Shown here: positions 56,526-64,000 of the stretch, one piece after another
Layout of the letters: each line of letters starts with the position of its first letter
Numbering within the stretch: the stretch's first letter is position 1
NCBI GenBank assembly: GCA_002386525.1
Contig: DGIS01000020.1
Location: forward strand, 1-64,000
Direction: 5' to 3'
Source of the DNA: Sphingobacterium sp. UBA4616
GTDB taxonomy: Bacteria; Bacteroidota; Bacteroidia; Sphingobacteriales; Sphingobacteriaceae
Length of the DNA: 64,000 nt
Position numbers and translations under genes: made by a program
Notes under the pieces: generated by a model
The model's input: only the letters and a program-made list of their open reading frames with translations
What the model was told of the DNA's origin: nothing
Database searches by the model: none

Positions 56526-57713
56526 ATGAAACATATTCTACTTGTCATCGGCGTTTGCTGTACTTTATTTGAAGCAAAAAGCCAGACCGCCAACGCGTAT
56601 AAACAGCCAGACCGGATTACATTGACCTGGTCCGATGATCCCAGCCACACGCAGTCTGTTTCGTGGCGTGTCAATGCCGATAAGACTAAAATTATTGGTC
56701 AGGTTGTTGAAGAACAGCGTAATCCTGAACTTGAAGCAAAAGCGATTTCAGTACAGGGAATAGGAGTGTCTCTCGAGCAAGGGCAACAAGCCGATACCTA
56801 TGGACAGGTAACCTTCCGTGACCTGAAACCCGGAACCGTCTATGCCTATCGGGTAGGCGATGGCACCATTTGGAGTTCCTGGAATCAATTCAGAACTGCG
56901 GAGAATTCTGGCGCCTTTTCGTTTATCTATTTGGGCGATGCGCAGAATGACCTACGGTCACGATGGGCACGTGCCATCCGTCGTGCTTTTCAACAGGAAG
57001 CGAATGCTCGCTTTATTGTTCATGCCGGCGACCTGATCAATCGCTCGAATGCCGACGAAGAGTGGGCAGAATGGCATGAGGCCGCAGGATTTATACATCA
57101 GCTAATTCCGGCTATACCAACACCGGGGAATCACGAGTACCGCCGCGACTCGCTTGGCAAACTGGTATTGGATCCGCATTGGAAAGTACAGTTCAACTTG
57201 CCTAAGAATGGCCCTGAGAACATGCAGGATGCTGTTTATTATTTGGATTATCAGGATCTGCGAATGATTTCCCTAAATTCTCAATTGATTATGCTAGACT
57301 CCACCGCGGCAGCAGTACAGGAAAAATGGCTGGAGAATGTGTTGTCATCATCACCAAAAAAATGGAACATTGTTGTCATGCACCATCCCGTATACTCTAC
57401 GGCTAAAAATCGTGACAATACCATCTTGAGAGAACGCTTTAAACCTATTTTTGAGAAATATGGAGTGGATTTGGTCCTTCAGGGACATGATCATACCTAT
57501 GCACGTGGAGGGCTTGGTAAAAAGCGTCCTATTTACGTTTTATCCGTCGCCGGACCGAAAATGTATGCGTCAGATTCCGAACGCTGGATGGATCGCGCAA
57601 CCTCACAGACGCAACTATATCAGGTCATTAAACTGAATAACAATAAGCTGTATTTTTCAAGCTACACGCTGAATGGTCAGCTGTTTGATTCTTTTGAAAT
57701 GACAAAAAAATAG
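56526..57713 (+). CDS. purple acid phosphatase-like metallophosphoesterase
   Basis: A 395-aa exported phosphatase with a signal peptide ending near EAKSQ (about 20). An N-terminal fibronectin-like domain (about 28-125, ITLTWSDDPSHTQSVSWR) is typical of purple acid phosphatases. The catalytic domain shows YLGDAQ, HAGDLIN, TPGNHEYR, VVMHHPVYS and GHDHTYARGG, all five metal-binding blocks. It hydrolyses phosphomonoesters, probably in the periplasm. It lies between susD and a GDPD gene on the same strand, consistent with an operon for organic phosphate. Confidence 0.92.
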   Translation: MKHILLVIGVCCTLFEAKSQTANAYKQPDRITLTWSDDPSHTQSVSWRVNADKTKIIGQVVEEQRNPELEAKAISVQGIGVSLEQGQQADTYGQVTFRDLKPGTVYAYRVGDGTIWSSWNQFRTAENSGAFSFIYLGDAQNDLRSRWARAIRRAFQQEANARFIVHAGDLINRSNADEEWAEWHEAAGFIHQLIPAIPTPGNHEYRRDSLGKLVLDPHWKVQFNLPKNGPENMQDAVYYLDYQDLRMISLNSQLIMLDSTAAAVQEKWLENVLSSSPKKWNIVVMHHPVYSTAKNRDNTILRERFKPIFEKYGVDLVLQGHDHTYARGGLGKKRPIYVLSVAGPKMYASDSERWMDRATSQTQLYQVIKLNNNKLYFSSYTLNGQLFDSFEMTKK

Positions 57714-57740
57714 AAGTTTTGAAAAAAGAGCGATATAGCA

Positions 57741-58580
57741 ATGAAAAAGATTTTATTTTCTACTATCTTACTGAGTATGATAGTGAGTTTGACAACAGCG
57801 GTATATGGTCAGTCGGCTGATTTGATTAAAAAGTTAAATCAACATAGTGTTCACATTGCAGCGCACCGGGGCGCTCATTTGAAACAGCCAGAAAACTCAA
57901 TTGCTGCGATTGAAGAGGCCATTCGACAAGGAGCTTCCGTCGTAGAGGTCGATGTACGGGCCAGCAAAGACGGTGTACTGGTGCTGATGCATGATAAAAC
58001 AGTGAACCGTACGACAACGGGACAAGGAGAGGTCGCCAAACATACCTATGCTGAGCTTCAAAAGCTCCACTTACGCACCCAGGCCCATGGAAGAGAATCG
58101 GAGGATGTGATTCCGACCTTATCAGAAGCTTTGCGTGTAGCAAAGGGTAAAATCCTTGTTGATCTGGATTTTAAGGAGGATCGGAAAGAATTTGTGAAGA
58201 CAACTTATACGCTTATTGAACAGGAGGGGATGGAAGACCAAGTACTGTTTTTCCTTTACGATTACAAAGACATGCCGAAGATTTACAAACTCAATCCCAC
58301 GATTACGCTGTTCCCCAGAGCACGTAGCATGGCTGACCTCGCGGCTATACTCAAGATGAAATTAACGACGGTTGTCCATCTCGATGAGTCGTTTATAGAA
58401 ATCGAAGAACTAAACCAGCTGCGCGAACACGGCATTTATTTTTGGATGAATAGTTTGGGGGAATATGACGATCAAGCGGCAAAGAGTGGAAGCATGGCTT
58501 ATCGGTCTTTCTTGGAAAAATATCCGTTTGTGCGTCTCATTCAGACCGACCAGCCAGGTCTGTGGCGTGAAGTGCTCTAA
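57741..58580 (+). CDS. glycerophosphodiester phosphodiesterase
   Basis: A 279-aa exported GDPD-family enzyme with signal peptide ending near TAVYGQ (about 24). The TIM-barrel motifs are AAHRGAHLKQPENS (about 38-51), VVEVDVRASKDGVLVLMHD (about 68-86) and the terminal LIQTDQPG. It splits glycerophosphodiesters into glycerol-3-phosphate and an alcohol. It follows the phosphatase gene by 27 bp and completes the pair of a diesterase and a phosphatase, matching the fused arrangement at 18444-20297. Confidence 0.93.
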   Translation: MKKILFSTILLSMIVSLTTAVYGQSADLIKKLNQHSVHIAAHRGAHLKQPENSIAAIEEAIRQGASVVEVDVRASKDGVLVLMHDKTVNRTTTGQGEVAKHTYAELQKLHLRTQAHGRESEDVIPTLSEALRVAKGKILVDLDFKEDRKEFVKTTYTLIEQEGMEDQVLFFLYDYKDMPKIYKLNPTITLFPRARSMADLAAILKMKLTTVVHLDESFIEIEELNQLREHGIYFWMNSLGEYDDQAAKSGSMAYRSFLEKYPFVRLIQTDQPGLWREVL

Positions 58581-58636
58581 GGGGAATCAAAATTTAACTT
58601 GATTATTGATGCTAAATCGTTAATTTAGTGTTTTGG

Positions 58637-58648
58637 AAACCGGTTGCA
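58637..58648. promoter_or_regulatory. LacI-type operator candidate before the GH3 gene
   Basis: GAAACCGGTTGC is an 11-of-12-type near-palindrome with the CG centre typical of LacI-family operators, about 65 bp before the GH3 start. An inverted CTGTGCT/AGCACAG pair (58660-58666 with 58684-58690) lies between it and the gene. Confidence 0.35.
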
Positions 58649-58713
58649 TAGCCTAGTGCTGTGCTAATCCGGACCATGATAAAGCACAGAAATAGAAAAA
58701 CAACAATCCACTT

Positions 58714-61077
58714 ATGAAAGTCCGTATATTACTTTTGGCCGCAATGGGAACATTGCTCTGTCCACAACTTCAAGCCCAGCAATTTCCGTATAAAAACCGT
58801 ACTTTACCTACCGAAAAGAGGGTAAGTGATCTATTGGGAAGAATGACTGTAGAGGAGAAGGTTGGGCAGTTGAGTAAATTACTTGGCTGGGAAATGTATA
58901 CGAAAGATGGAAAGCAGATAACAATTAGCAATAAACTACGGAAAGCGGCAAAAGAGCAGCATATTGGGTTATTGTGGGCGACATTGCGAGCCGATCCTTG
59001 GACGCAGAAAACCTTATTGAATGGTTTGAGCCCGGTAGAAGCTGCGCGTGCTACAAATGCGATCCAACGTTATATGGTGGATAGTACACGACTGGGGATT
59101 CCGTTATTATTGTCTGAGGAGGCACCACACGGACATATGGCCATTGGTGCAACCGTTTTCCCTACTGCTATTGGGCAAGCGAGTACCTGGAATCCGCAGT
59201 TGATTCAGGATATGGCATCGACGATCGCTAAGGAGACCTATGCAGTAGGCGGTAAAAACGGATACGGTCCTGTGCTTGATTTAGCGCGAGATCCCCGTTG
59301 GTCACGTACGGAAGAAACTTATGGTGAGGATCCCTACCTAATTGGACAAATGGGAACTGCAATGATCCGAGGTTTTCAGGGCGAGAAGTTAGGGCAACGC
59401 GATAAAATAATAGGTACATTAAAGCATTTTGTCGCCTACGCTGCTCCAGATGGAGGACACAATGGCGAGTCCGTGTCATTTGGCGAGCGGAGTCTCAGGC
59501 AATATTTCCTTCCGCCTTTTGAGCGTGCTGTAAAGTCAGGCGCTGGGTCGGTCATGACTGCATATAACAGTATTGACGGTATTCCGTGTTCAGCCAATCC
59601 TTGGCTGCTAAAAGACGTTCTACGTAAAGACTGGGGATTTACCGGTTTTGTTGTGTCGGATTTGTTGAGCATATCGGGTCTCAACGGCGGTCATGCTACT
59701 GCTGCTACTGGGGAAGATGCTGCTTCGCAAAGTATTCATGCGGGATTGGATGTTGATTTAAGCGGGACTGGGTATGGTTCAAATTTGCTTAAGGCTGTGC
59801 GGCAAGGGCTTGTTGAATCTGCTGTTCTCGATACGGCAGTTGCCCGTGTATTGCGGATGAAGTTCAATCTTGGCCTTTTTGATCAACCTTATGTGGATGA
59901 GAAATTAGTTGCTCAAAAAGTCGCTACACCACAGCATAAAATGCTTGCGAGGCAAGTAGCCCGCGAGTCGATTGTTTTGCTAAAAAATGATCAGCAACTT
60001 CTACCGTTGAGTAAATCGTTGAATCGAATAGCCGTTATAGGTCCTAATGCTGACAATGCTTATAATCAGCTGGGCGATTATACCGCGCCACAGGCCGACG
60101 GTAAAATTCAGACCCTCTTAATGGGAATCCGGTCTGCAGTTGGTAAAAGTACCAAAATTGATTATGTTAAAGGCTGTGCAATACGGGATACAAGTCATTC
60201 GGATATCGCTGGAGCCGTAGCAGCTGCTAAAGAGGCCGATGCGGTGATTTTAGTTTTAGGAGGTTCAAGCGCACGTGATTTTAAAACCTCCTATCAGGCA
60301 ACCGGAGCAGCCAATGTGGACCCCAATACCGTGAGTGATATGGAGAGTGGAGAGGGCTTTGACCGCGTTTCGCTAGATATGATGGGCGATCAGATCAAGT
60401 TGATGCAGGCAATACAGGCAACAGGAAAACCCGTTGTACTTGTAACAATTATGGGGAGACCTTTAAACCTGAATTGGGCAGCAGAGCATGTGCCTGCGAT
60501 AGTGAATGCTTGGTATCCAGGACAGGAAGGAGGCTTGGCTATTGCAGATGTCTTGTTTGGCGACTACAATCCCGCAGGAAGATTACCGATTTCAGTACCT
60601 CGGTCTGTTGGGCAGCTACCAGTACATTACAATCATACAAAACCCAAACATCACGACTATGTAGAAATGTCGGCCAGTCCATTATATCCGTTTGGCTATG
60701 GATTGAGCTACAGCAGTTTTGAGTACTCTAATTTACAGATTTCTTTGAACGAGTCTGCGCATGATTTTACCTGTACGGTGTCGTTTGATATTGCTAATAC
60801 GGGAAAATTGGCTGGCGATGAAGTTGCTCAGTTATATGTTGTGGATGAGGTGAGTTCGGTTGTGACGCCAGTCATGCAATTGAAGCGTTTTGAGCGTCGA
60901 AATATTACAGCAGGGAAGAAAGAAAGCTATTCTTTTCAATTGACCAAAGAAGATCTGAAACTCTGGAATGCAAGCAACGAATGGAAGACAGAAAAAGGTA
61001 AGTTTAAACTGTTGGTCGGTGCATCTTCGGACGATATCCGGTTGAAGGGAGCATTGGAATTAACGAAGGATTATTAA
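58714..61077 (+). CDS. glycoside hydrolase family 3 beta-glucosidase
   Basis: A 787-aa secreted exo-beta-glycosidase with a signal peptide ending near LQAQ (about 22). The first domain (about 40-350) holds the nucleophile Asp in GFVVSDLLS (about 315) and a KHFVAYAAPDGGHNG loop. The second alpha/beta domain (about 400-610) has RESIVLLKNDQQLLPL and AVIGPNAD; a fibronectin-like C-terminal domain follows. Exact sugar specificity is not predictable. Its stop lies in a perfect palindrome shared with the convergent lipoprotein gene. Confidence 0.92.
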   Translation: MKVRILLLAAMGTLLCPQLQAQQFPYKNRTLPTEKRVSDLLGRMTVEEKVGQLSKLLGWEMYTKDGKQITISNKLRKAAKEQHIGLLWATLRADPWTQKTLLNGLSPVEAARATNAIQRYMVDSTRLGIPLLLSEEAPHGHMAIGATVFPTAIGQASTWNPQLIQDMASTIAKETYAVGGKNGYGPVLDLARDPRWSRTEETYGEDPYLIGQMGTAMIRGFQGEKLGQRDKIIGTLKHFVAYAAPDGGHNGESVSFGERSLRQYFLPPFERAVKSGAGSVMTAYNSIDGIPCSANPWLLKDVLRKDWGFTGFVVSDLLSISGLNGGHATAATGEDAASQSIHAGLDVDLSGTGYGSNLLKAVRQGLVESAVLDTAVARVLRMKFNLGLFDQPYVDEKLVAQKVATPQHKMLARQVARESIVLLKNDQQLLPLSKSLNRIAVIGPNADNAYNQLGDYTAPQADGKIQTLLMGIRSAVGKSTKIDYVKGCAIRDTSHSDIAGAVAAAKEADAVILVLGGSSARDFKTSYQATGAANVDPNTVSDMESGEGFDRVSLDMMGDQIKLMQAIQATGKPVVLVTIMGRPLNLNWAAEHVPAIVNAWYPGQEGGLAIADVLFGDYNPAGRLPISVPRSVGQLPVHYNHTKPKHHDYVEMSASPLYPFGYGLSYSSFEYSNLQISLNESAHDFTCTVSFDIANTGKLAGDEVAQLYVVDEVSSVVTPVMQLKRFERRNITAGKKESYSFQLTKEDLKLWNASNEWKTEKGKFKLLVGASSDDIRLKGALELTKDY

Positions 61078-61094
61078 TTAATCCTTCGTTAATT
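61058..61094. terminator. palindrome over the two convergent stop codons
   Basis: A perfect 16-bp inverted repeat (61058-61073 with 61079-61094), 5-nt loop, contains the last codons of both genes, whose stops abut (61075-61077 and 61078-61080). Both proteins therefore end in LTKD. Probably a bidirectional terminator, though no long T-run follows. Confidence 0.75.
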
Positions 61095-61488
61095 TATAGA
61101 TATAGCTATTATTTTGATAGGGAGCTTTTGTTAAAGTTAGATCGTTTCCATCCACTAAGTAGGTGTAATTGTGGTTCAATATTAAAGCCCAGTCAAAATC
61201 TGCTGTCCAAAAATTTTTATCTTTGAAAATAATTTGGTCGCCGTCAATCTCATATGTACCTGAGCCACCTGCGGGAAATCTGTTTTTGTTTGCTGTACAA
61301 AAGAAACTGTCCGCTTTAAACCGTACAGTTACGTCTCCAGTGAAGGTTTGGTCCTGATTTTTATAGTTTACTATAAATTTTCCGGAATAACTTCCCTCGA
61401 GATACAGGTTTTGATTAGCAGCTTCCTTTGAGCAACCTACGCATACGATACATGCTAATGATGTTAATATTTTTGATATTGATTTCAT
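61078..61488 (-). CDS. small lipoprotein, lipocalin-like, unknown
   Basis: A 136-aa lipoprotein with lipobox CVGC (Cys about 19). A beta-rich mature part (GSYSGKFIVNYKNQDQTFTGDVTVRF, GSGTYEIDGDQIIFKD) resembles the small secreted beta-barrel lipoproteins of this phylum. The frame extends to 61659, but the extra residues overlap the sialidase gene and lack a signal; the ATG at 61488 gives a correct lipoprotein signal. Function unknown. Confidence 0.7.
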   Translation of the reverse strand: MKSISKILTSLACIVCVGCSKEAANQNLYLEGSYSGKFIVNYKNQDQTFTGDVTVRFKADSFFCTANKNRFPAGGSGTYEIDGDQIIFKDKNFWTADFDWALILNHNYTYLVDGNDLTLTKAPYQNNSYIYKLTKD

Positions 61489-61543
61489 AACTTGGTTTTT
61501 AGCATATAACGAAGTTACTGCCATTTTTGTTACACCTCGCAAC

Positions 61544-62578
61544 TTATTTGAGCACAATATGCTTGATACTTTTCCTATTCCAGGTATAGGTGATGTGGAT
61601 GAGACCATTGGCGTCCTGAATGATTGTTGGATAAGAATACTCGTCGTTCTTGACACCATCTTCTAGGGTTAAGACATCTTTCCACAGTAAACCATCCTTC
61701 GATATGGCGACATGGAGTTTTGTGCGTCCTTCCCACCAGTCGTTGCCAGCGATTGACGGGTTGAAGACGATCATAAAGAGGCCATTTTTCAGACGAATAG
61801 CATCAGTGGCTGAATTTGGATTGAGTAAATTGGTTGCTTCCCAAGGGCTCCAGGTAAGGCCCTGATCTCTTGAAAAAGCCGCCATCACCTTATTTTCTTT
61901 ACTTCGACAGAGCACCTGAATACGGCCATCGGCATGTTGGATGATACTGGGTTGAATCACCTGGACACTTGTATCAGGGCGAATCGGACTGACGGACCAA
62001 GAGCGGCCATGATCCCGGCTAATTTCGACGTGTGCTTTCCAAATTTCTTCCTTGGATTCCGTGCTGGAAGGGGAGAGAAGCAGACCGTTATTCAAGGTGA
62101 TAGGCTTGTTTTTGATAGGTCCTAATATACCTTCAGGCAATTGTTGCGCCTCCGACCAGCTAGTACCCTTATCTAGCGAATGTTTAACGTACCCTTTCCA
62201 TTCTCTCGGGTTGGGCCCTATTTTATAATATAAAGAGAGGGTGTCGCTGTGTGGGTATTGATAGAAGACCGGGTTCCATGTTGGAAAGCGGGTATCGCCA
62301 AAGATGCCGTCTGCAATCTGTACAGGAGGCTGCCATTGCCCATGGTGATATAGGGAGCTCCAGATAACCACGTCGGGGTTAGATTCGTGTGTGCCGCCAA
62401 ACCAGGCTGCCAATAAACTGTCTTTTCCGATGACTTGAATGGTGGATGCATGGCATTGCTTGAATGGAGCCTCACCTGCCTGGAAAATTTGTTCTGAACG
62501 GAGAATTTGTGGTTTGTAGGTGGCGCAAGAAGATAGGAGCAGCGCGAATAGTGTCGAAAGTACGGTGATTTTTTTCAT
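61544..62578 (-). CDS. sialidase/neuraminidase-like BNR-repeat lipoprotein
   Basis: A lipoprotein of about 344 aa with lipobox LLLSSC (Cys about 18). It is a six-bladed sialidase-type propeller: a first-blade CHASTIQ segment, then FGGTHESNPDVVIW, and several Asp boxes (SLDKGTSWS, SRDHGRSWS, SRDQGLTWS, SKDGLLWKD). Family members act as exo-alpha-sialidases or on related sugars; without an aligned arginine triad the substrate is uncertain. Start at 62578; the longer frame (62623) lacks a good signal. Confidence 0.85.
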   Translation of the reverse strand: MKKITVLSTLFALLLSSCATYKPQILRSEQIFQAGEAPFKQCHASTIQVIGKDSLLAAWFGGTHESNPDVVIWSSLYHHGQWQPPVQIADGIFGDTRFPTWNPVFYQYPHSDTLSLYYKIGPNPREWKGYVKHSLDKGTSWSEAQQLPEGILGPIKNKPITLNNGLLLSPSSTESKEEIWKAHVEISRDHGRSWSVSPIRPDTSVQVIQPSIIQHADGRIQVLCRSKENKVMAAFSRDQGLTWSPWEATNLLNPNSATDAIRLKNGLFMIVFNPSIAGNDWWEGRTKLHVAISKDGLLWKDVLTLEDGVKNDEYSYPTIIQDANGLIHITYTWNRKSIKHIVLK

Positions 62579-62702
62579 TGGAATTGAAGGTTTAAAAACC
62601 TGACTCGTTGGTTTAAGTATCATTTTCTTTTGCCTGTGCAGAAGCTTTTGGGGTTCAAAATGTACAGGCGGTCACTCCTAACTGGTGACTTTATAAAATG
62701 TT

Positions 62703-62735
62703 AAAATTGCGCTGCTTTTAATGCAGCGCAATTTT
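62703..62735. terminator. terminator after the fucosidase gene
   Basis: A perfect 13-bp stem (62703-62715 with 62723-62735) with a 7-nt loop begins with AAAA and ends with TTTT, just beyond the fucosidase stop at 62739. Functional in the minus direction, possibly both. Confidence 0.8.
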
Positions 62736-62738
62736 ATT

Positions 62739-64000
62739 CTATTTGCTTTGCAATTGGATTGCGGTAGCATAGTTAAATCGTGTGCCGGGGCTTCTCAATG
62801 TAATTTGGTTACCACGTTGAGACCAGTCTAATTTACCTTTATGACCTAAAATAGCAATTTTTTTTACATTAAAATTATCAGGTACTTCGAAAACGTATTC
62901 ATTCGGCTGTTGGTAAGCATCACCTTCAGAAAGATGGAATACATTGACCACTTTACTGTCCTTGCTTCGGGTGTAGTAATAGTCACCTTGGTGATATGGG
63001 GCAATGGTCCGTGTTGCAAACACGGCAGTTTGATTGATTTTCATCCAGGCTGCCAGTTCGTTCAAGCGATCGTAAGCCGCTTGGTCGTAGTCTCCATTAG
63101 GGCCAGGCGCTATGTTTAATAGGTAGTTTCCGCCACGGGAAATGATTTTCACCAATGTTTCTACAAGCTTCTTGGTTGGTTTGTAGTTGTCGTTGGGAAC
63201 ATAGCTGAACGAATCACCCATTGTAATGCAGCTTTCCCATGGAATATCCAAAGGATGTTCAGGAATCGCTTGTTCGGGGGTAACATAATTTTCCCAATTT
63301 CCGGGTACAGTACGATCTACGACAATAATTCCGGGTTGATTTTTTCTCGCCATATTACCGATGCGGTCCATGTCGATATCTTGTTCCACTTTGATTGTTC
63401 TTTGCCAATCGACAGACTGATCAATTGTTTTAAAAGGGCGTACCCAGCCTCCATCTAACCAAAGGATATCAACTTTTCCATATTCTGAGGTTAATTCGTT
63501 GATCTGGTTATAGGTATAGTTTTTGAATTTTTCCCAGCGATCCGGGTGTTTTTGAGGATCATAGTTTACATTACGGTCTTTTGGGGGAAAGTAACTCCAC
63601 CAGTAAAAATCTGTGTGCCAATCAGGTTTTGAAAAATATGCACCGATTTTAAAACCGTCGTTGCGAAATGTATTAAAAATTTCTTTGGTCACATTTGCTT
63701 TAGGATTAGTCGAAAACGGTGTTTTAGAAGACGTGATCTTATAATCGGACTCCTTGGTGTCGAACATCGCAAACCCATCGTGATGTTTTGTGGTGAAGAC
63801 CACGTATTTCATTCCGGCGCCTTTAGCAGCATCAGCCCACTTTTGTGGGTTGAAATCGGTAGGATTGAAGGTGGTCTGTAGATTGTTGTAATTTTTTACA
63901 TACGCGTTGTAGGTCGCTCCATGCTCTGGTTTTCGTTGTGTCCAGCCTTCGTCTTCTGGGCACAAGCTCCAGCTTTCAACAATACCCCATTGGCTATACG
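62739..64000 (-). CDS. alpha-L-fucosidase, GH29 (5' end outside the window)
   Basis: The C-terminal 420 residues of a GH29 enzyme. The open frame continues unbroken to the window edge (SQWGIVESWSLCPEDEGW), so the true start is beyond 64000. Visible motifs: FTTKHHDGFAMFDTK, the nucleophile Asp in KVDILWLDGGWV, GNYLLNIAPGPNGD and a C-terminal beta-sandwich. GH29 enzymes release alpha-linked L-fucose. It is 161 bp upstream of the sialidase-like gene on the same strand. Confidence 0.9.
   Translation of the reverse strand, partial: YSQWGIVESWSLCPEDEGWTQRKPEHGATYNAYVKNYNNLQTTFNPTDFNPQKWADAAKGAGMKYVVFTTKHHDGFAMFDTKESDYKITSSKTPFSTNPKANVTKEIFNTFRNDGFKIGAYFSKPDWHTDFYWWSYFPPKDRNVNYDPQKHPDRWEKFKNYTYNQINELTSEYGKVDILWLDGGWVRPFKTIDQSVDWQRTIKVEQDIDMDRIGNMARKNQPGIIVVDRTVPGNWENYVTPEQAIPEHPLDIPWESCITMGDSFSYVPNDNYKPTKKLVETLVKIISRGGNYLLNIAPGPNGDYDQAAYDRLNELAAWMKINQTAVFATRTIAPYHQGDYYYTRSKDSKVVNVFHLSEGDAYQQPNEYVFEVPDNFNVKKIAILGHKGKLDWSQRGNQITLRSPGTRFNYATAIQLQSK

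Overview
The window looks like chromosome of a Sphingobacteriaceae member (Bacteroidota), most probably Sphingobacterium or a close relative. Supporting signs: three SusC/SusD pairs, two ECF sigma/FecR pairs, bifunctional HisB and HisIE proteins, MaeB with a phosphotransacetylase tail, many lipoproteins, promoter elements close to the Bacteroidota TTTG/TAnnTTTG type, and few Shine-Dalgarno sequences. Genus assignment is by overall resemblance only. I saw no rRNA, tRNA, CRISPR array, transposase or integrase.

Left part (1-18.4 kb): housekeeping. A SAM hydroxide adenosyltransferase gene is divergent from phoH, purC, a STAS protein and rnz. Next comes a histidine operon, hisC-hisB-hisH-hisA-hisF-hisIE, without hisG or hisD. 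Then a WD40 protein, free-methionine-sulfoxide reductase, ruvA, maeB, a PBP4-type dacB and an aminopeptidase P.

18.4-26.9 kb (minus strand) is an ECF sigma / FecR / SusC / SusD unit. Its only enzyme is a fusion of a GDPD-like domain with an alkaline phosphatase, joined to susD by a 7-nt ATGGTAA overlap. 27-31 kb holds three secreted or lipoprotein genes (WG-repeat-like, DKNYY-like, S41 peptidase).

31.0-39.9 kb is the most unusual part. An AT-rich leader precedes a plus-strand cassette: a protein that looks like two nucleotidyltransferase-like/HEPN modules in tandem, a large SNF2 helicase with a degenerate SWIM-like finger, two overlapping paralogous genes, two further related unknown genes and a micro-ORF. 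A small membrane protein follows. I see no metabolic role. Nucleic-acid surveillance or defence is a reasonable hypothesis but is unproven.

40-48.8 kb: a SusC/SusD pair without sigma/anti-sigma genes, then minus-strand genes for a Gfo/Idh/MocA oxidoreductase, a barstar-like protein and a heparinase II/III-like lyase. 49.3-58.6 kb: a second ECF sigma/FecR/SusC/SusD unit, again loaded with phosphate-releasing enzymes (purple acid phosphatase-like and GDPD). A diverged ~110-bp tandem duplication of ordered TTAACA boxes lies upstream. 58.7-64 kb: exo-glycosidases (GH3, sialidase-like, GH29 fucosidase cut by the window end) and a small lipoprotein.

Two separate SusCD units therefore seem devoted to organic phosphate or phosphodiesters rather than glycans. 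The right end looks like host or extracellular glycan trimming.
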